Source: Thermoleophilia bacterium (lineage in GTDB: Bacteria > Actinomycetota > Thermoleophilia > Gaiellales > Gaiellaceae). From it: a DNA stretch of 64,000 nucleotides. Below the pieces are notes generated by a model, which did no database searches, was not told the origin of the DNA, and saw nothing but the letters and a program-made list of their open reading frames with translations. This document shows, one piece after another, positions 1-8,516 of the stretch (positions within the stretch are counted from its first letter, which is position 1; the number at the start of each line of letters is the position of its first letter). The position numbers were made by a program, and so were the translations under genes. Location: the NCBI GenBank assembly GCA_020845695.1, contig JADLFG010000007.1:1-64000 (forward strand), given 5' to 3'.

Positions 1-196
<196 letters not shown>

Positions 197-268
197 TGAG
201 CACCGTAATGTCGCTATGGAGTTTTGAGGGTGTGCGGGACCGCGATCGCGGCGCGCGCGTTCAAAAAT

Positions 269-386
<118 letters not shown>

Positions 387-393
387 TTACCGT

Positions 394-422
394 GTGGGGG
401 CGGGTCTGTGACCCGCCCCCAC
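394..422 (+). terminator. rRNA operon terminator, GC-rich hairpin
   Basis: Perfect 13-bp stem: 394-406 (gtgggggcgggtc) pairs with 410-422, with a 3-nt loop, followed by a short T-containing stretch (424-430). It lies directly after 5S. The stem core GGGCGGGTC/GACCCGCCC recurs at 10331-10350 and 20458-20477, so this is also one copy of a dispersed palindrome family. Confidence 0.85.
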
Positions 423-731
423 GTGTTTCTGGCCCCGACCCTGCGTAAGCGAACGGGCGACATGTCGAACGCGAAGGTCGCGTCTCACGCGCTCGGCGGC
501 GTCAACATTACGAATGCGATCGGCATGCGGCAGGCACGAGGCCCGGCGCCGTCGCGGGACTTCGTGGTCACGTGCGGGTTCACCTGCGAGACCAACAAGA
601 ACAAGACCTGGCCGACCGTCCGGTGCGAGCTCGAGCGCATGCACCTCGGTGAGCTCCACGGCACCGGGTAGGTACTGCACGCCGACCTCGTGGTCGCCGC
701 AAACCCGCGCGGGAAGCCGGGTAGCGCCTAG
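423..731. other. Gene-poor gap after the rRNA operon
   Basis: About 310 bases between the rRNA terminator and the stop codon of the next gene. A small forward reading frame exists at 462-671 (69 codons from ATG, ending in ELHGTG), but it has no Shine-Dalgarno sequence, no recognisable domain, and a competing reverse frame of similar length. I do not call a gene here. No repeat or RNA structure was noticed. Confidence 0.4.
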
Positions 732-1316
732 CTAGCGGTCGCCGACGGCAGCTTCCCCGCCGCGCGTCGCCGGTCGCGTACGGGCGCCCGCCGCGACCGC
801 CGCGACCGCCGTGAGCGTCAGGATCGCGGCGCCGGCGGCGAGGAGCGCGGTGTCGCTCGCCGTCGGCTTGAGCACCATGTCGGCGGCGAGCAGGAAGAGC
901 AGGACGAGCTCGGCACGGCCCACGAGGACGAGCTGGCGGATCCGGCGAGCCGATTCGGGGTTCCCCGGCCCGTGGGTCGCGTTCGCCCGGGCGATCCGCT
1001 TCACCTCGGGGTTGCGGTAGAGGAACTGCGTCAGGAGCGCGGCCCCGTAGCCGGCCAGCGCGAGCTCGAGCCAGAGCGCCCCGAGCGGCCAGTTGCCGTC
1101 GAGCGCCAGCAGGACCCCGGAGACGCCGACCGCGAGTATCGACGGGAGGAACACCCGCGGCGCGAGCCAGCGGCTGAGCGCGGCCAGCTGGCCGAGCTCG
1201 GCCGGCCCACCGGTGCGGCCGGCCCGGAAGACGGCCAGCACCATCACCGTGACACCACCTAGCCAGACGATGGCGCCGAGCACGTGGAGAAGCAGCAGCA
1301 GTTCCTGGCGGGTCAT
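732..1316 (-). CDS. DUF2269/CopD-like integral membrane protein
   Basis: The 194-residue protein has about four or five hydrophobic segments (approximately residues 5-27, 55-72, 78-98, 130-150 and 155-177). It opens with LLLHVLGAIVWLGG, the pattern of small integral membrane proteins of the DUF2269/CopD-like group, in which a His in helix 1 is followed by a W-x-GG turn. The biochemical role is unknown. Its ATG overlaps the stop codon of the upstream TetR gene (ATGA at 1316-1313), so the two are translationally coupled and the membrane protein is very probably the target controlled by that repressor. No terminator was recognised downstream. Confidence 0.75.
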   Translation of the reverse strand: MTRQELLLLLHVLGAIVWLGGVTVMVLAVFRAGRTGGPAELGQLAALSRWLAPRVFLPSILAVGVSGVLLALDGNWPLGALWLELALAGYGAALLTQFLYRNPEVKRIARANATHGPGNPESARRIRQLVLVGRAELVLLFLLAADMVLKPTASDTALLAAGAAILTLTAVAAVAAGARTRPATRGGEAAVGDR

Positions 1317-1969
1317 GGTTCGGGCTCCTTCCTGGATCGTGAATGGGTTGCGGCGGCGGGCGAGGCGGCCAGCCCGCGCACGAGCACGTCGACGAGGCGC
1401 TCGCTGCGCGCCTCGAGGTCCTCGCCTCCCGAGAGCAGGTCGGAGACCCGGTCGAGGCCGAGGATCGCCGCGAAGACCGCCTCGGCGGTCTCCCGCGGGT
1501 CGAGCTCCGGGCGGACGGCCCCTTCGACCTGGCCGCGCTGGACGATCCGGGCGATCGCATCGATCGCGAGCCCCTGGACGCGCGCGTACTCGGAGTCGGG
1601 GCCCGCCGCGACGCCGAGCTCCTCCCCGAGCCGGGGGACGGCGCGCAGCGAGCGCTCGGCGCGGAGCAGCCGTGCCCGCACGCGCATCAGCGTCTCGAGC
1701 TGAGCCAACGCGTCCGCCTGGTCGCCGGACTCCTCGAGCACGCGCTCGACGAGCTGCTCCTGCTTGAGCCGGAAGGCTGCGAGCGCGAGCGCCTCCTTCG
1801 AGGCGAAGTGGTGGTAGAAGGCGCCCTTCGTCAGGCCGCTCGCTCGGACGATCTCGTTGAGCGAGGTGCCGGCGAACCCCCGCTCGGCGAAGGCGGCCGC
1901 GGCGGTCTCGAGGATGTGCGCGCGAGTGCGGGAGGCGCGGTCGGTGCGGGAGCCGGTCACCCTCCCCAA
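1313..1969 (-). CDS. TetR/AcrR-family transcriptional repressor
   Basis: A 218-residue regulator with an N-terminal TetR helix-turn-helix (about residues 12-60), seen in [20 protein letters not shown] followed by [17 protein letters not shown], which is close to the family consensus. The variable C-terminal half should bind a ligand and dimerise; its ligand cannot be read from the sequence. It is the first gene of a two-gene operon with the membrane protein at 732-1316 (4-base overlap). A perfect inverted repeat begins 4 bases upstream of the start codon (1973-1994), consistent with autorepression. Confidence 0.9.
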   Translation of the reverse strand: MGRVTGSRTDRASRTRAHILETAAAAFAERGFAGTSLNEIVRASGLTKGAFYHHFASKEALALAAFRLKQEQLVERVLEESGDQADALAQLETLMRVRARLLRAERSLRAVPRLGEELGVAAGPDSEYARVQGLAIDAIARIVQRGQVEGAVRPELDPRETAEAVFAAILGLDRVSDLLSGGEDLEARSERLVDVLVRGLAASPAAATHSRSRKEPEP

Positions 1970-1972
1970 GTT

Positions 1973-1994
1973 ACATACCGACTGGTTGGTATGT
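1973..1994. promoter_or_regulatory. Operator of the TetR gene
   Basis: Inverted repeat ACATACC (1973-1979) and GGTATGT (1988-1994) with an 8-base spacer, just upstream of the TetR start at 1969. Spacing and half-site sequence are typical of AcrR-type TetR operators. Autoregulation of the 1313-1969/732-1316 operon is the natural inference. Confidence 0.8.
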
Positions 1995-2067
1995 CAAGTG
2001 GGCGCTGTCGCCGAGGCGCGCCGAGTCCCCTGGCCGGGCTGGCGTGCCCCGGACCGGCACCAGCAGG

Positions 2068-2916
2068 TCACGAGCTCTCGCGCAGCTTCTCCCGCCAGCC
2101 GGGGTCGAGCTCGCGCAGCCTGCGAACGCGCTCGGCCGTCGACGGGTGGGTCGCGAACATCGCCGCCAGCCGCTCGGCGCCGAATGGGTTGAGGGTGTAG
2201 AGCGGCTCGGTCGCGGGGCTCGCCCGGAACTCGACGAGCTCCCCCGCCTGCTCGAGCCGCAGGAGCGCGTCCGCGAGGCCGTGCGGCGTCTCGCAGAGCT
2301 CGGCGGCGGCGGTGTCGGCGGCGTGCTCCCGCTTCGGCGAGAGCAGGACGTGGACGAGGCTGGCGGCGATCGGCGCCAGCACGAACAGGAGCGCGCGCTC
2401 GAGGAAGCCGCCGATCCGGCTCAGCTCGACGAGCCAGAGCGCCAGCACGACGGCCGGGGTCTGGACGGTCACGTCACGGTGGCGGGCGTGCGCGAGCTCG
2501 TGGGCGAGCACCCCCTCGAGCTCGGCCGGTGTGGTCACGGCGGCGAGCCCCCGGCTGAGAGCGATCGAGAAGTCGCTCGCGCCGCGCCCGACCGCGAGCG
2601 CGCGGGGGTACCCGCCGGGCAGCACGTGGAGCTTCGGACGCGCGACCCTCGCCGCCAGCGCGAGCCGCTCGACCGTCCCGTAGAGCGGCGCCGCCTCGCC
2701 CAGCGTCAGCTCGCGGGCGCCGAGGGACGCGAGCAGGATCCGCGGCCCGTACCAGTGGAGCGTGCCGACGATCAGGAGCGCCACGACGAGGAACACGCTG
2801 GCGAGCCGGATGCCGCCGACCCACCACCCGAGCGCGGTCAGCCCGGCGGCTATTCCCCCGAGCAGGAGCAGGGCCTTGAGGATGTTCCGGGCCGAGAGCA
2901 GCCGCCGGGCCCGCAC
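2068..2916 (-). CDS. M48-family (HtpX-like) membrane zinc metalloprotease
   Basis: A 282-residue protein with two N-terminal membrane helices (about residues 12-33 and 36-55). The zinc motif HExxH is present as HELAHARH at about residues 139-146, and the downstream third ligand Glu lies in KREHAAD at about residues 194-200. A further hydrophobic stretch sits between them. This is the HtpX/M48 architecture: a membrane-bound protease that removes damaged membrane proteins. The length fits the family. It starts 9 bases after the stop codon of a 77-residue unknown protein, so the pair is likely co-transcribed. Confidence 0.88.
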   Translation of the reverse strand: MRARRLLSARNILKALLLLGGIAAGLTALGWWVGGIRLASVFLVVALLIVGTLHWYGPRILLASLGARELTLGEAAPLYGTVERLALAARVARPKLHVLPGGYPRALAVGRGASDFSIALSRGLAAVTTPAELEGVLAHELAHARHRDVTVQTPAVVLALWLVELSRIGGFLERALLFVLAPIAASLVHVLLSPKREHAADTAAAELCETPHGLADALLRLEQAGELVEFRASPATEPLYTLNPFGAERLAAMFATHPSTAERVRRLRELDPGWREKLRESS

Positions 2917-2925
2917 CGCGCGCGG

Positions 2926-3159
2926 CTACTCGCCCTCGGCGAGCCCGCGCGGCGGCCAGTCCGGCTCCGGCGCGTCGCAGCGGCTCGAGCAGTGGAGGGA
3001 GGCGACGTTCTGAAGCGGGATCAGGATGTGGCCGTTCAACTCGACGTGGACCACGTCCTCGACCACGCAGTACGCGGTCAGGACCCCCTCCTGGTATTCG
3101 CCGCCGAACAGCGCGATCTCCACCTGCTCGCCCCGGTACTTGTTCGTGTAGTCCTCCAC
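2926..3159 (-). CDS. Small conserved-looking protein of unknown function (77 aa)
   Basis: The 77-residue product alternates short beta-like stretches ([40 protein letters not shown]) and resembles a small beta-barrel, but I do not recognise a family. Three cysteines are present. The GTG start at 3159 is favoured because a TAGACT hexamer (minus strand of 3168-3173) lies 8 bases upstream, the leaderless spacing seen for many genes here. It is followed after 9 bases by the HtpX-type protease and is divergent from the two-component system, sharing the roughly 60-base intergenic region. Confidence 0.65.
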   Translation of the reverse strand: MEDYTNKYRGEQVEIALFGGEYQEGVLTAYCVVEDVVHVELNGHILIPLQNVASLHCSSRCDAPEPDWPPRGLAEGE

Positions 3160-3176
3160 GAGCGGTCAGTCTACGT

Positions 3177-3195
3177 CGTTCAGGCAATTCTCAGC
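3177..3195 (+). promoter_or_regulatory. Putative weak response-regulator box upstream of the two-component operon
   Basis: Two imperfect 8-base direct repeats, cgttcagg (3177-3184) and ttctcagc (3188-3195), separated by 3 bases. The layout matches the perfect CTCTCAGG direct repeat at 5203-5221 and the MprA-type box (two 8-bp repeats 3 bp apart). Autoregulation of the operon starting at 3217 is inferred. Confidence 0.45.
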
Positions 3196-3216
3196 CTTCG
3201 CGATCAGACTGTGGCG

Positions 3217-3891
3217 ATGAGGCTGCTCGTGGTTGACGACGAGCCCGCCGTGCGAGACGCGCTTGCTCGCGCATTGCGCCTCGAGGGCTACGAGGTCGAG
3301 CTGGCCGCCGACGGCCGTGAGGCGCTGGCCGGACTCGCGGCGCGGCCCGCCGACGCGGTCGTGCTCGACCTGCTGATGCCCGGACTCGACGGCCTCGAGG
3401 TCTGCCGCCGGCTGCGTGCTGATGGCGACCGCACCCCGGTGCTGATGCTCACCGCCCGCGTCGACGTCTCCGATCGGGTCGCCGGCCTCGATGCCGGGGC
3501 CGACGACTACCTGCCGAAGCCGTTCGCGCTCGACGAGTTGCTTGCGCGCCTGCGGGCGCTCCTGCGCCGCAGCGGCGCGGGCGAGCGGGAGCCCCCGCTT
3601 CGGTTCGCCGACCTCGTCCTCGACCCGGGCGCGCGCGAGGTGCGTAGGGGCGAGCGGCAGATCGAGCTGACGCGCACCGAGTTCGAGCTGCTCGAGCTGT
3701 TCATGCGCAACCCGGGCCAGGTGCTGATCCGCTCCCTGATCTTCGAGCGCGTCTGGGGCTACGACTTCGGGCCCACGTCGAACTCGCTCGAGGTCTACAT
3801 CGGCTACCTGCGCCGCAAGACCGAGGCGGCCGGCGAGCCGCGGCTGATCCAGACCGTGCGCGGCGTTGGCTACGCCTTGCGCGTGCCGTGA
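3217..3891 (+). CDS. OmpR-family response regulator (MprA-like)
   Basis: A 224-residue regulator. The receiver domain (residues 1-115) has acidic pair D7/D8, phospho-acceptor D51 in [12 protein letters not shown], the switch Thr in MLTAR and the conserved Lys in LPKPF. A winged-helix DNA-binding domain (about 125-224) ends in the typical [13 protein letters not shown] at 3217 is used because the receiver fold starts there; an in-frame GTG at 3211 would add two residues. The stop overlaps the kinase start (GTGA). A strong candidate binding site lies at 5203-5221, in front of the secreted protein gene that follows the kinase. Confidence 0.93.
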   Translation: MRLLVVDDEPAVRDALARALRLEGYEVELAADGREALAGLAARPADAVVLDLLMPGLDGLEVCRRLRADGDRTPVLMLTARVDVSDRVAGLDAGADDYLPKPFALDELLARLRALLRRSGAGEREPPLRFADLVLDPGAREVRRGERQIELTRTEFELLELFMRNPGQVLIRSLIFERVWGYDFGPTSNSLEVYIGYLRRKTEAAGEPRLIQTVRGVGYALRVP

Positions 3892-5198
3892 GCCTCCGCG
3901 GCCGCCTGCTCCTCGCCGCCACCGTTGCCGTGGCGGTCGCGGCCCTGCTCGCCTGCGGCCTCGCGTTCGTCGTCGTCCGTCACGAGCTCCGGGGCGAGAT
4001 CGACGACTCGCTCTCGCGCCGGGCCCACACTCCCGGTGCCCTGGTCGCGCCGCGGCTCGCGCGCCCGGCGTTCGAGGACCTCGGGATGGTCGTGCAGGTG
4101 ATCGATGCACGCGGGCGGGTGCTGCGAGGATCGGCGATCGACGCGGAACTGCCGGTCACGGACGAGGCCCGTGCGGTCGCGGCGGGCGGTCGCGGCTCGC
4201 TGCTCGCCGACCAGGATGTCGACGGGACGCACCTGCGCGTCCTCACCGACCCGCTCCCGGGGAAGCTCGCGGTCCAGGTCGCGCGCCCGCTGACCGAGGT
4301 CGACCGCACCCTCCGGCGAGTCGGCTTCATCCTGCTCGGGGTGGCGCTCGGGGGCGCCGGGCTCGCCGGGCTGCTCGGCTGGCTCGTCTCGCGTGCCGCG
4401 CTCAGGCCGGTGACGCGGCTGACGGAGGCGGTCGAGCACGTGACCGCGACCGCCGACCTGAGCCAGCGCATCGACGCCGAGGGCGAGGACGAGCTCGCGC
4501 GGCTCGCGCGGAGCTTCAACGAGATGCTGGCCGCCCTCGACGCCTCGCTCGCCTCCCAGCGCCAGCTCGTGGCCGACGCGTCCCACGAGCTGCGGACGCC
4601 GCTGACGAGCCTGCGCACGAATGTCGAGGTGCTCGCCCGTGCCCACGAGCTCGAGCCCGGCGAGCGGGGGCGGCTGCTCTCGGACGTCGTCTCCCAGCTC
4701 GAGGAGCTGACCGGGCTCGTTGCCGACCTCGTCGACCTTGCCCGCGGCGCCGAGCCGGCCGCCGCGATCGAGGACGTCCGACTCGACCTCCTCGTGGAGC
4801 GCGCGGTCGAGCGAGCCCGCCTCCACGCGCCGGGGATCGAGATCGCGACGGCGCTCGAGCCGGCCGAGGTACGCGCGGCACCCGAGCGGCTCGGCCGGGC
4901 CGTCGCGAATCTGCTCGACAACGCGGCCAAGTGGAGCCCGCCGGGAGGGACGGTCGAGGTCTCGGTTCGCGACGGCGAGCTCGTCGTGCGGGATCACGGC
5001 CCCGGGATCGATCCGGAGGATCTTCCCCACGTCTTCGACCGCTTCTACCGGTCTCGTGCGGCTCGCTCCCTACCCGGCTCGGGGCTCGGCCTCGCGATTG
5101 TCAAGCAGGTTGCCGAGTCCCACGGCGGCTCGGTCACGGCCGAGAACGCCGAGGGCGGCGGCGCCCGGTTCCGCCTGCAACTCTCACGCACTTCTTAA
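3888..5198 (+). CDS. Sensor histidine kinase (MprB-like)
   Basis: A 436-residue membrane kinase. TM1 covers residues 7-30, an extracytoplasmic sensor runs to about 143, TM2 covers 144-167, HAMP follows to about 222, and the phospho-accepting His233 lies in [10 protein letters not shown]. The ATP-binding domain shows [14 protein letters not shown] (N box), DHGPGI (G1), FDRFYR (F box) and GSGLGLAIV (G2). It overlaps the response regulator by 4 bases and should phosphorylate it. Domain order and size match actinobacterial MprB-type kinases that sense envelope stress; the actual signal is not readable here. Confidence 0.93.
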   Translation: MSLRGRLLLAATVAVAVAALLACGLAFVVVRHELRGEIDDSLSRRAHTPGALVAPRLARPAFEDLGMVVQVIDARGRVLRGSAIDAELPVTDEARAVAAGGRGSLLADQDVDGTHLRVLTDPLPGKLAVQVARPLTEVDRTLRRVGFILLGVALGGAGLAGLLGWLVSRAALRPVTRLTEAVEHVTATADLSQRIDAEGEDELARLARSFNEMLAALDASLASQRQLVADASHELRTPLTSLRTNVEVLARAHELEPGERGRLLSDVVSQLEELTGLVADLVDLARGAEPAAAIEDVRLDLLVERAVERARLHAPGIEIATALEPAEVRAAPERLGRAVANLLDNAAKWSPPGGTVEVSVRDGELVVRDHGPGIDPEDLPHVFDRFYRSRAARSLPGSGLGLAIVKQVAESHGGSVTAENAEGGGARFRLQLSRTS

Positions 5199-5202
5199 GG
5201 CG

Positions 5203-5221
5203 CTCTCAGGCCCCTCTCAGG
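5203..5221 (+). promoter_or_regulatory. Response-regulator box: perfect 8-bp direct repeat
   Basis: CTCTCAGG at 5203-5210 is repeated exactly at 5214-5221, with CCC between (period 11, one helical turn). This is the geometry of MprA/OmpR-type binding sites. It lies 5 bases after the kinase stop and about 50 bases before the secreted protein start, so the response regulator probably controls that gene. Confidence 0.65.
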
Positions 5222-5272
5222 GTCGGCTGCTGAGATGGGACGCGTACCCGAGAAGTGACGAAAGGAGACACG

Positions 5273-5941
5273 ATGAGCTGGAAGTCGAAGCGGATGGTCG
5301 CCGGAACGCTCGCCGCGCTCGCGGTCGCGACGGGCGCCGGCGCCGCGCTCGCGGCGACCCAGGACGACGCGGACGGGACGGCCGCCGCAACCGCCGTCGA
5401 GGGCGAGTCGCCCGTGACGTTCCTCGCCGACGTGGCCGAGCGGATCGGGATCGAGCCGGACGAGCTCGAGGCGGCGGTGCAGGCCGAGGCGCTCGAGCGG
5501 CTCGACCAGGCGCTCGCTGACGGGCGCATCACCGAGGAGCAGGCCGACCGGATCCGCGAGCGGATCGAGTCCGGCGAGCTGCCGTTCGGCCCCGGCCACG
5601 GCCCCGGCGGCCGCCACGGCGCGCCCGTGATCCAGGGCACCGCCGACTACCTGGGCTTGACGCCCGCCGAGCTGCTGGAGCAGCTCAAGGACGGCAAGTC
5701 GCTCGCCGAGGTCGCCGAGGCCAACGGCCAGACCGCCGACGGGCTCGTCCAGGCGCTGCTCGACGGCGCGAAGACCCACCTCGACCAGGCCGTCGAGGAC
5801 GGGCGCCTGACTCGCGAGCAGGCCGACGAGCTGCTCGAGCGGCTCGAGAACCGGCTGCCCAACCTGGTCGAGCGGGACTTCCCCGGTCCCCGCGGCATGG
5901 GCCACGGCCCGATGGGCGCGGGCCCGGGCGAGGGCGCGTAG
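5273..5941 (+). CDS. Secreted low-complexity protein, likely target of the two-component system
   Basis: A 222-residue protein with a clear signal peptide (KSKR then a hydrophobic run ending in GAALA near residue 27). The mature part holds two similar helical segments rich in Glu, Leu and Gln (LDQALADGRITEEQADRIRE and LDQAVEDGRLTREQADELLE, about 100 residues apart), each followed by a Gly/His/Pro-rich stretch. These look like an internal duplication of a helical-hairpin domain. ATG at 5273 is chosen because AAAGGAG (5261-5267) lies at ideal spacing and the signal peptide begins there. No enzymatic motif is visible. Position after the kinase and behind the direct-repeat box suggests an envelope-stress function. 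Confidence 0.75.
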   Translation: MSWKSKRMVAGTLAALAVATGAGAALAATQDDADGTAAATAVEGESPVTFLADVAERIGIEPDELEAAVQAEALERLDQALADGRITEEQADRIRERIESGELPFGPGHGPGGRHGAPVIQGTADYLGLTPAELLEQLKDGKSLAEVAEANGQTADGLVQALLDGAKTHLDQAVEDGRLTREQADELLERLENRLPNLVERDFPGPRGMGHGPMGAGPGEGA

Positions 5942-5960
5942 CGCCCGCCCGTTGTCCTCT

Positions 5961-5999
5961 AAGGCCATGTCCCGGGGCCAGGCCCCGGGACATGGCCTT
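5961..5999. terminator. Long palindrome acting as bidirectional terminator (family A)
   Basis: A perfect 19-bp inverted repeat, 5961-5979 against 5981-5999, around a single A, with a T tail on the plus strand. It separates the convergent genes ending at 5941 and 6056. The core CATGTCCCGGGGCCAGGCC is shared with the imperfect palindrome at 57371-57403, so it belongs to a dispersed repeat family. Confidence 0.75.
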
Positions 6000-6055
6000 T
6001 CCGGGCGTGGCGAGGGGGACGCTCCCGGGGGAGGAGCCAGGCCGTCCCGGTGCGC

Positions 6056-6682
6056 TCAGTCGCCGTGCGCCGGGAGCCGCACGCCGGCGTCGTCGTCGGT
6101 CAGGTGCAGCCGCCGGAACGCGCCGTTCTCGACCGCGACCGCGGACAGGCGTGCGTTTGGCTCGACGGGGGCGCTGCGACGGTAGGCGTGGAACTCGAGC
6201 CCGAGCGCGTGCGCGTGGATCGCCCGCACGCAGCCGCCGTGGGAGACGACGAGGACGCGGCCGCCGGGATTGGCTGCCGCGATCTCCCGCACCGCCGCCA
6301 CCGCGCGTGCCGCCATCCGCTCGTAGGCCTCGCCGCCCTCCCAGCCGGTCGCGCCGGCGAGCCAGCGGGCGATCCCGTCCGGATCGGCTCGCTCGACCTC
6401 CTCGCGCGTCTTCCCCGACCAGCTGCCGACGTCGACCTCCCGCAGGTCGCGCCGCTCGATCACCGCGAGCCCCCGGGGCGCCGCCACCGCCAGCGCCGTG
6501 TCGCGCGCCCGCGCGAGGTCGCTCGCGTAGATCGCATCGAGCGACACGTCCGCGAGCCGCTCGGCCAGCGCGCGGGCCTGCCCGCGGCCGACGTCGGTGA
6601 GCGGCCGGTCGGTGTGGCCCTGCCAGCGGTGCTCGCGGTTCCAGTCGCTCTCGCCGTGTCGCGCGAGCAGGATCGTCGTCAC
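6056..6682 (-). CDS. Histidine phosphatase family protein (phosphoglycerate mutase-like)
   Basis: A 208-residue protein with the catalytic LARHGESDWN motif at residues 6-15 (phospho-His9) and the second His in VVSHGGCVRA near residue 149. The glutamate-bearing region REVDVGSWSGKT follows family expectation. It belongs to the CobC/GpmB branch, where substrates include alpha-ribazole phosphate and various small phosphates; the substrate cannot be decided from sequence. A GTG start with TACGAT 7 bases upstream on the minus strand suggests a leaderless transcript from a promoter overlapping that of the divergent SDR gene. Confidence 0.85.
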   Translation of the reverse strand: MTTILLARHGESDWNREHRWQGHTDRPLTDVGRGQARALAERLADVSLDAIYASDLARARDTALAVAAPRGLAVIERRDLREVDVGSWSGKTREEVERADPDGIARWLAGATGWEGGEAYERMAARAVAAVREIAAANPGGRVLVVSHGGCVRAIHAHALGLEFHAYRRSAPVEPNARLSAVAVENGAFRRLHLTDDDAGVRLPAHGD

Positions 6683-6688
6683 GCCGAC

Positions 6689-6695
6689 TATCGTA
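6689..6695. promoter_or_regulatory. Overlapping divergent -10 hexamers
   Basis: TACGAT on the minus strand (6695-6690) lies 7 bases before the GTG of the phosphatase. TATCGT on the plus strand (6689-6694) lies 11 bases before the ATG of the SDR gene. The two hexamers overlap in the 23-base divergent intergenic region, so transcription of one gene should compete with the other. Confidence 0.5.
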
Positions 6696-6705
6696 GGCCG
6701 GAGCG

Positions 6706-7491
6706 ATGGACCTGGGCCTCACCGACCGCGTCTGCGTCGTCACCGGCTCGACCGCCGGGATCGGCCTCGAGACCGCGCGGCTGCTCGCCGCCGACGGTGC
6801 CCGTGTCGCCGTCTGCGGCCGCGATCCGGGACGTGTCGAGGCCGCCCGGGCCGAGACGGGCGCCGCGCTCGGGGTTGCCTGCGACCTCGCCGACCCGGAC
6901 GCGCCGGCCGCGCTCGTCGCGCGCGCCGAGGCCGAGCTCGGGCCGGTCGACTGTCTCGTCAACAACGTCGGCTTTGCCGTCCAGACCGACTTCCAGGCGA
7001 TCACCGACGCCGGCTGGCAGGCGATGTGGAACCTGAACGTGATGAGCTATGTGCGCGCGATCCAGGCGGTGCTGCCGGGGATGCGGGCACGTCGCTCCGG
7101 GTGGATCGTCAACGTCGCCTCGACCGCGGCCAAGCGCCCATCGACGGGCATGCCGCACTACTCGGTCACGAAAGCGGCGGTGCTGTCGCTGTCGCGGCTC
7201 GTCGCCGACCTGTACGCGAAGGACGGCATCCTCTGCAACGCCGTCTGTCCCGGCCCGACGCTCTCGCCCACCTGGCTCGGCCCCGGCGGACTCGCCGACC
7301 AGGCGGCCGCCCGCACCGGCAAGAGCCGCGAGCAGGTGCTCGAGGAGGCGGGCAGAGGCAGGCCGATCGGGCGGATGGCGCGCTCCGAGGAGATTGCCGC
7401 CGTCGTCGCGTTCCTCTGCTCGGAGCGCGCGAGCTACGTGACCGGTGCCGCCTGGAGCGCGGACGGCGGCACGGTGCCGATCATCATCTAA
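6706..7491 (+). CDS. Short-chain dehydrogenase/reductase (SDR)
   Basis: A 261-residue classical SDR. The Rossmann motif TGSTAGIG is at about residues 13-20, NNVG at about 85-88 matches the NNAG stabilising motif, and the catalytic Ser plus YSVTK (about 149-153) supply Ser-Tyr-Lys. The C-terminus ends in the common SDR closing pattern with a GG (SADGGTVP). It likely reduces or oxidises a carbonyl or hydroxyl group with NAD(P)H; the substrate is not identifiable. It is followed by the dGTPase-like gene after 9 bases, within which that gene appears to have its own -10 hexamer. Confidence 0.88.
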   Translation: MDLGLTDRVCVVTGSTAGIGLETARLLAADGARVAVCGRDPGRVEAARAETGAALGVACDLADPDAPAALVARAEAELGPVDCLVNNVGFAVQTDFQAITDAGWQAMWNLNVMSYVRAIQAVLPGMRARRSGWIVNVASTAAKRPSTGMPHYSVTKAAVLSLSRLVADLYAKDGILCNAVCPGPTLSPTWLGPGGLADQAAARTGKSREQVLEEAGRGRPIGRMARSEEIAAVVAFLCSERASYVTGAAWSADGGTVPIII

Positions 7492-7500
7492 CCTCGGGGG

Positions 7501-8508
7501 ATGCCCGAAGTCGCCGGAGCGGTCGCCGAGCGGTTCGAGGCGCGGATCCGCGCGCAGGAGGAGGAGCTGCTCTCGCCGCTCGCCGTGCGCTCGTACGAGA
7601 CGCTCGGCCGCGCGGCGGCCGAGGAGGAATGCCGGCTGCGCACGCCGTTCCAGCGCGACCGCGACCGGATCGTGCACTGCAAGGCGTTTCGCCGGCTGAA
7701 GCACAAGACGCAGGTGTTCATGCCGCCGCGCGGAGACCATTTCCGCACGCGGCTCACGCACACGCTCGAGGCGGCCGGGATCTCCCGCGTCGTCGCGCGC
7801 GCGCTGCGCTTGAACGAGGACCTCACCGAGGCGATCGCGCTCGGCCACGACCTCGGCCACCCGCCGTTCGGGCACACGGGCGAAGAGGCGCTCGACCGCG
7901 TGCTGCGTGAGCGGGCCGGCCGGTGCTTCCGCCACAACGAGCACTCGCTGCGGGTCGTCGAAGTGCTCGAGCGCGACGGTCGCGGGCTCAACCTGACCGC
8001 GGAGGTGCGGGACGGGATCCTCAACCACACCGGCCCGAGCGAGCCGGCGACGCTCGAGGGCAGGATCGTGCGGATCGTCGACCGGGTCGCGTACATCAAC
8101 CACGACATCGACGACGCGATCCGCGCCGGCGTGCTGACGGTGGACGACCTGCCGGCCGAGGAGCTGGCGCTGCTCGGCCCGACCGGGTCGAGGCGGATCG
8201 ACACGCTCGTGCACGACCTCGTCGAGAGCTCGGACGGGCGCGACGAGATCGTCCAGAGCCCGGAGATCGGCCGGGCGATGCTCGGGCTGCGCTCGTTCAT
8301 GTTCGAGCGTGTCTACCTCGGCCCCGTCGCGGCCGCCGAGCGTGACCGCGCGACCGCCGTCGTGGAGCGGATCTTCGACCACCTGCTCGCGCACCCCGGG
8401 GAGCTGCCGGGCGGCCGGCCCGGCGACCTCGTCCAGCGGGTGACCGACTACGTGGCCGGGATGACCGACCGGTTCGCGCTCGCGTTCCCGCCCCATCCGG
8501 GCCGGTAG
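7501..8508 (+). CDS. dgt: dGTP triphosphohydrolase-like HD-domain protein
   Basis: A 335-residue HD-superfamily phosphohydrolase. The metal motif is complete: H in RLTHTLE, the HD pair in ALGHDLGHPPFGHTGEEAL (about residues 120-138) and the distal Asp in VAYINHDIDDAI. These are the signatures of deoxyguanosinetriphosphate triphosphohydrolases, which split dNTPs into nucleosides and triphosphate and so trim the dNTP pool. Length matches the short Dgt class. It sits directly before dnaG (8-base gap), a common pairing in bacteria. TAACCT (7489-7494) lies 6 bases before the ATG, suggesting its own leaderless promoter. Confidence 0.9.
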   Translation: MPEVAGAVAERFEARIRAQEEELLSPLAVRSYETLGRAAAEEECRLRTPFQRDRDRIVHCKAFRRLKHKTQVFMPPRGDHFRTRLTHTLEAAGISRVVARALRLNEDLTEAIALGHDLGHPPFGHTGEEALDRVLRERAGRCFRHNEHSLRVVEVLERDGRGLNLTAEVRDGILNHTGPSEPATLEGRIVRIVDRVAYINHDIDDAIRAGVLTVDDLPAEELALLGPTGSRRIDTLVHDLVESSDGRDEIVQSPEIGRAMLGLRSFMFERVYLGPVAAAERDRATAVVERIFDHLLAHPGELPGGRPGDLVQRVTDYVAGMTDRFALAFPPHPGR

Positions 8509-8516
8509 CGACGCCG

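Noticed and set aside
408..671. Small open frame after the rRNA terminator
   Set aside because: No ribosome-binding site, no domain, a competing reverse frame of similar length, and codon use not clearly coding. Left as an unassigned gap.
2044..3216. N-terminal extension of the response-regulator frame
   Set aside because: The upstream frame is antisense to htpX and the 77-residue gene. The receiver domain starts at ATG 3217.
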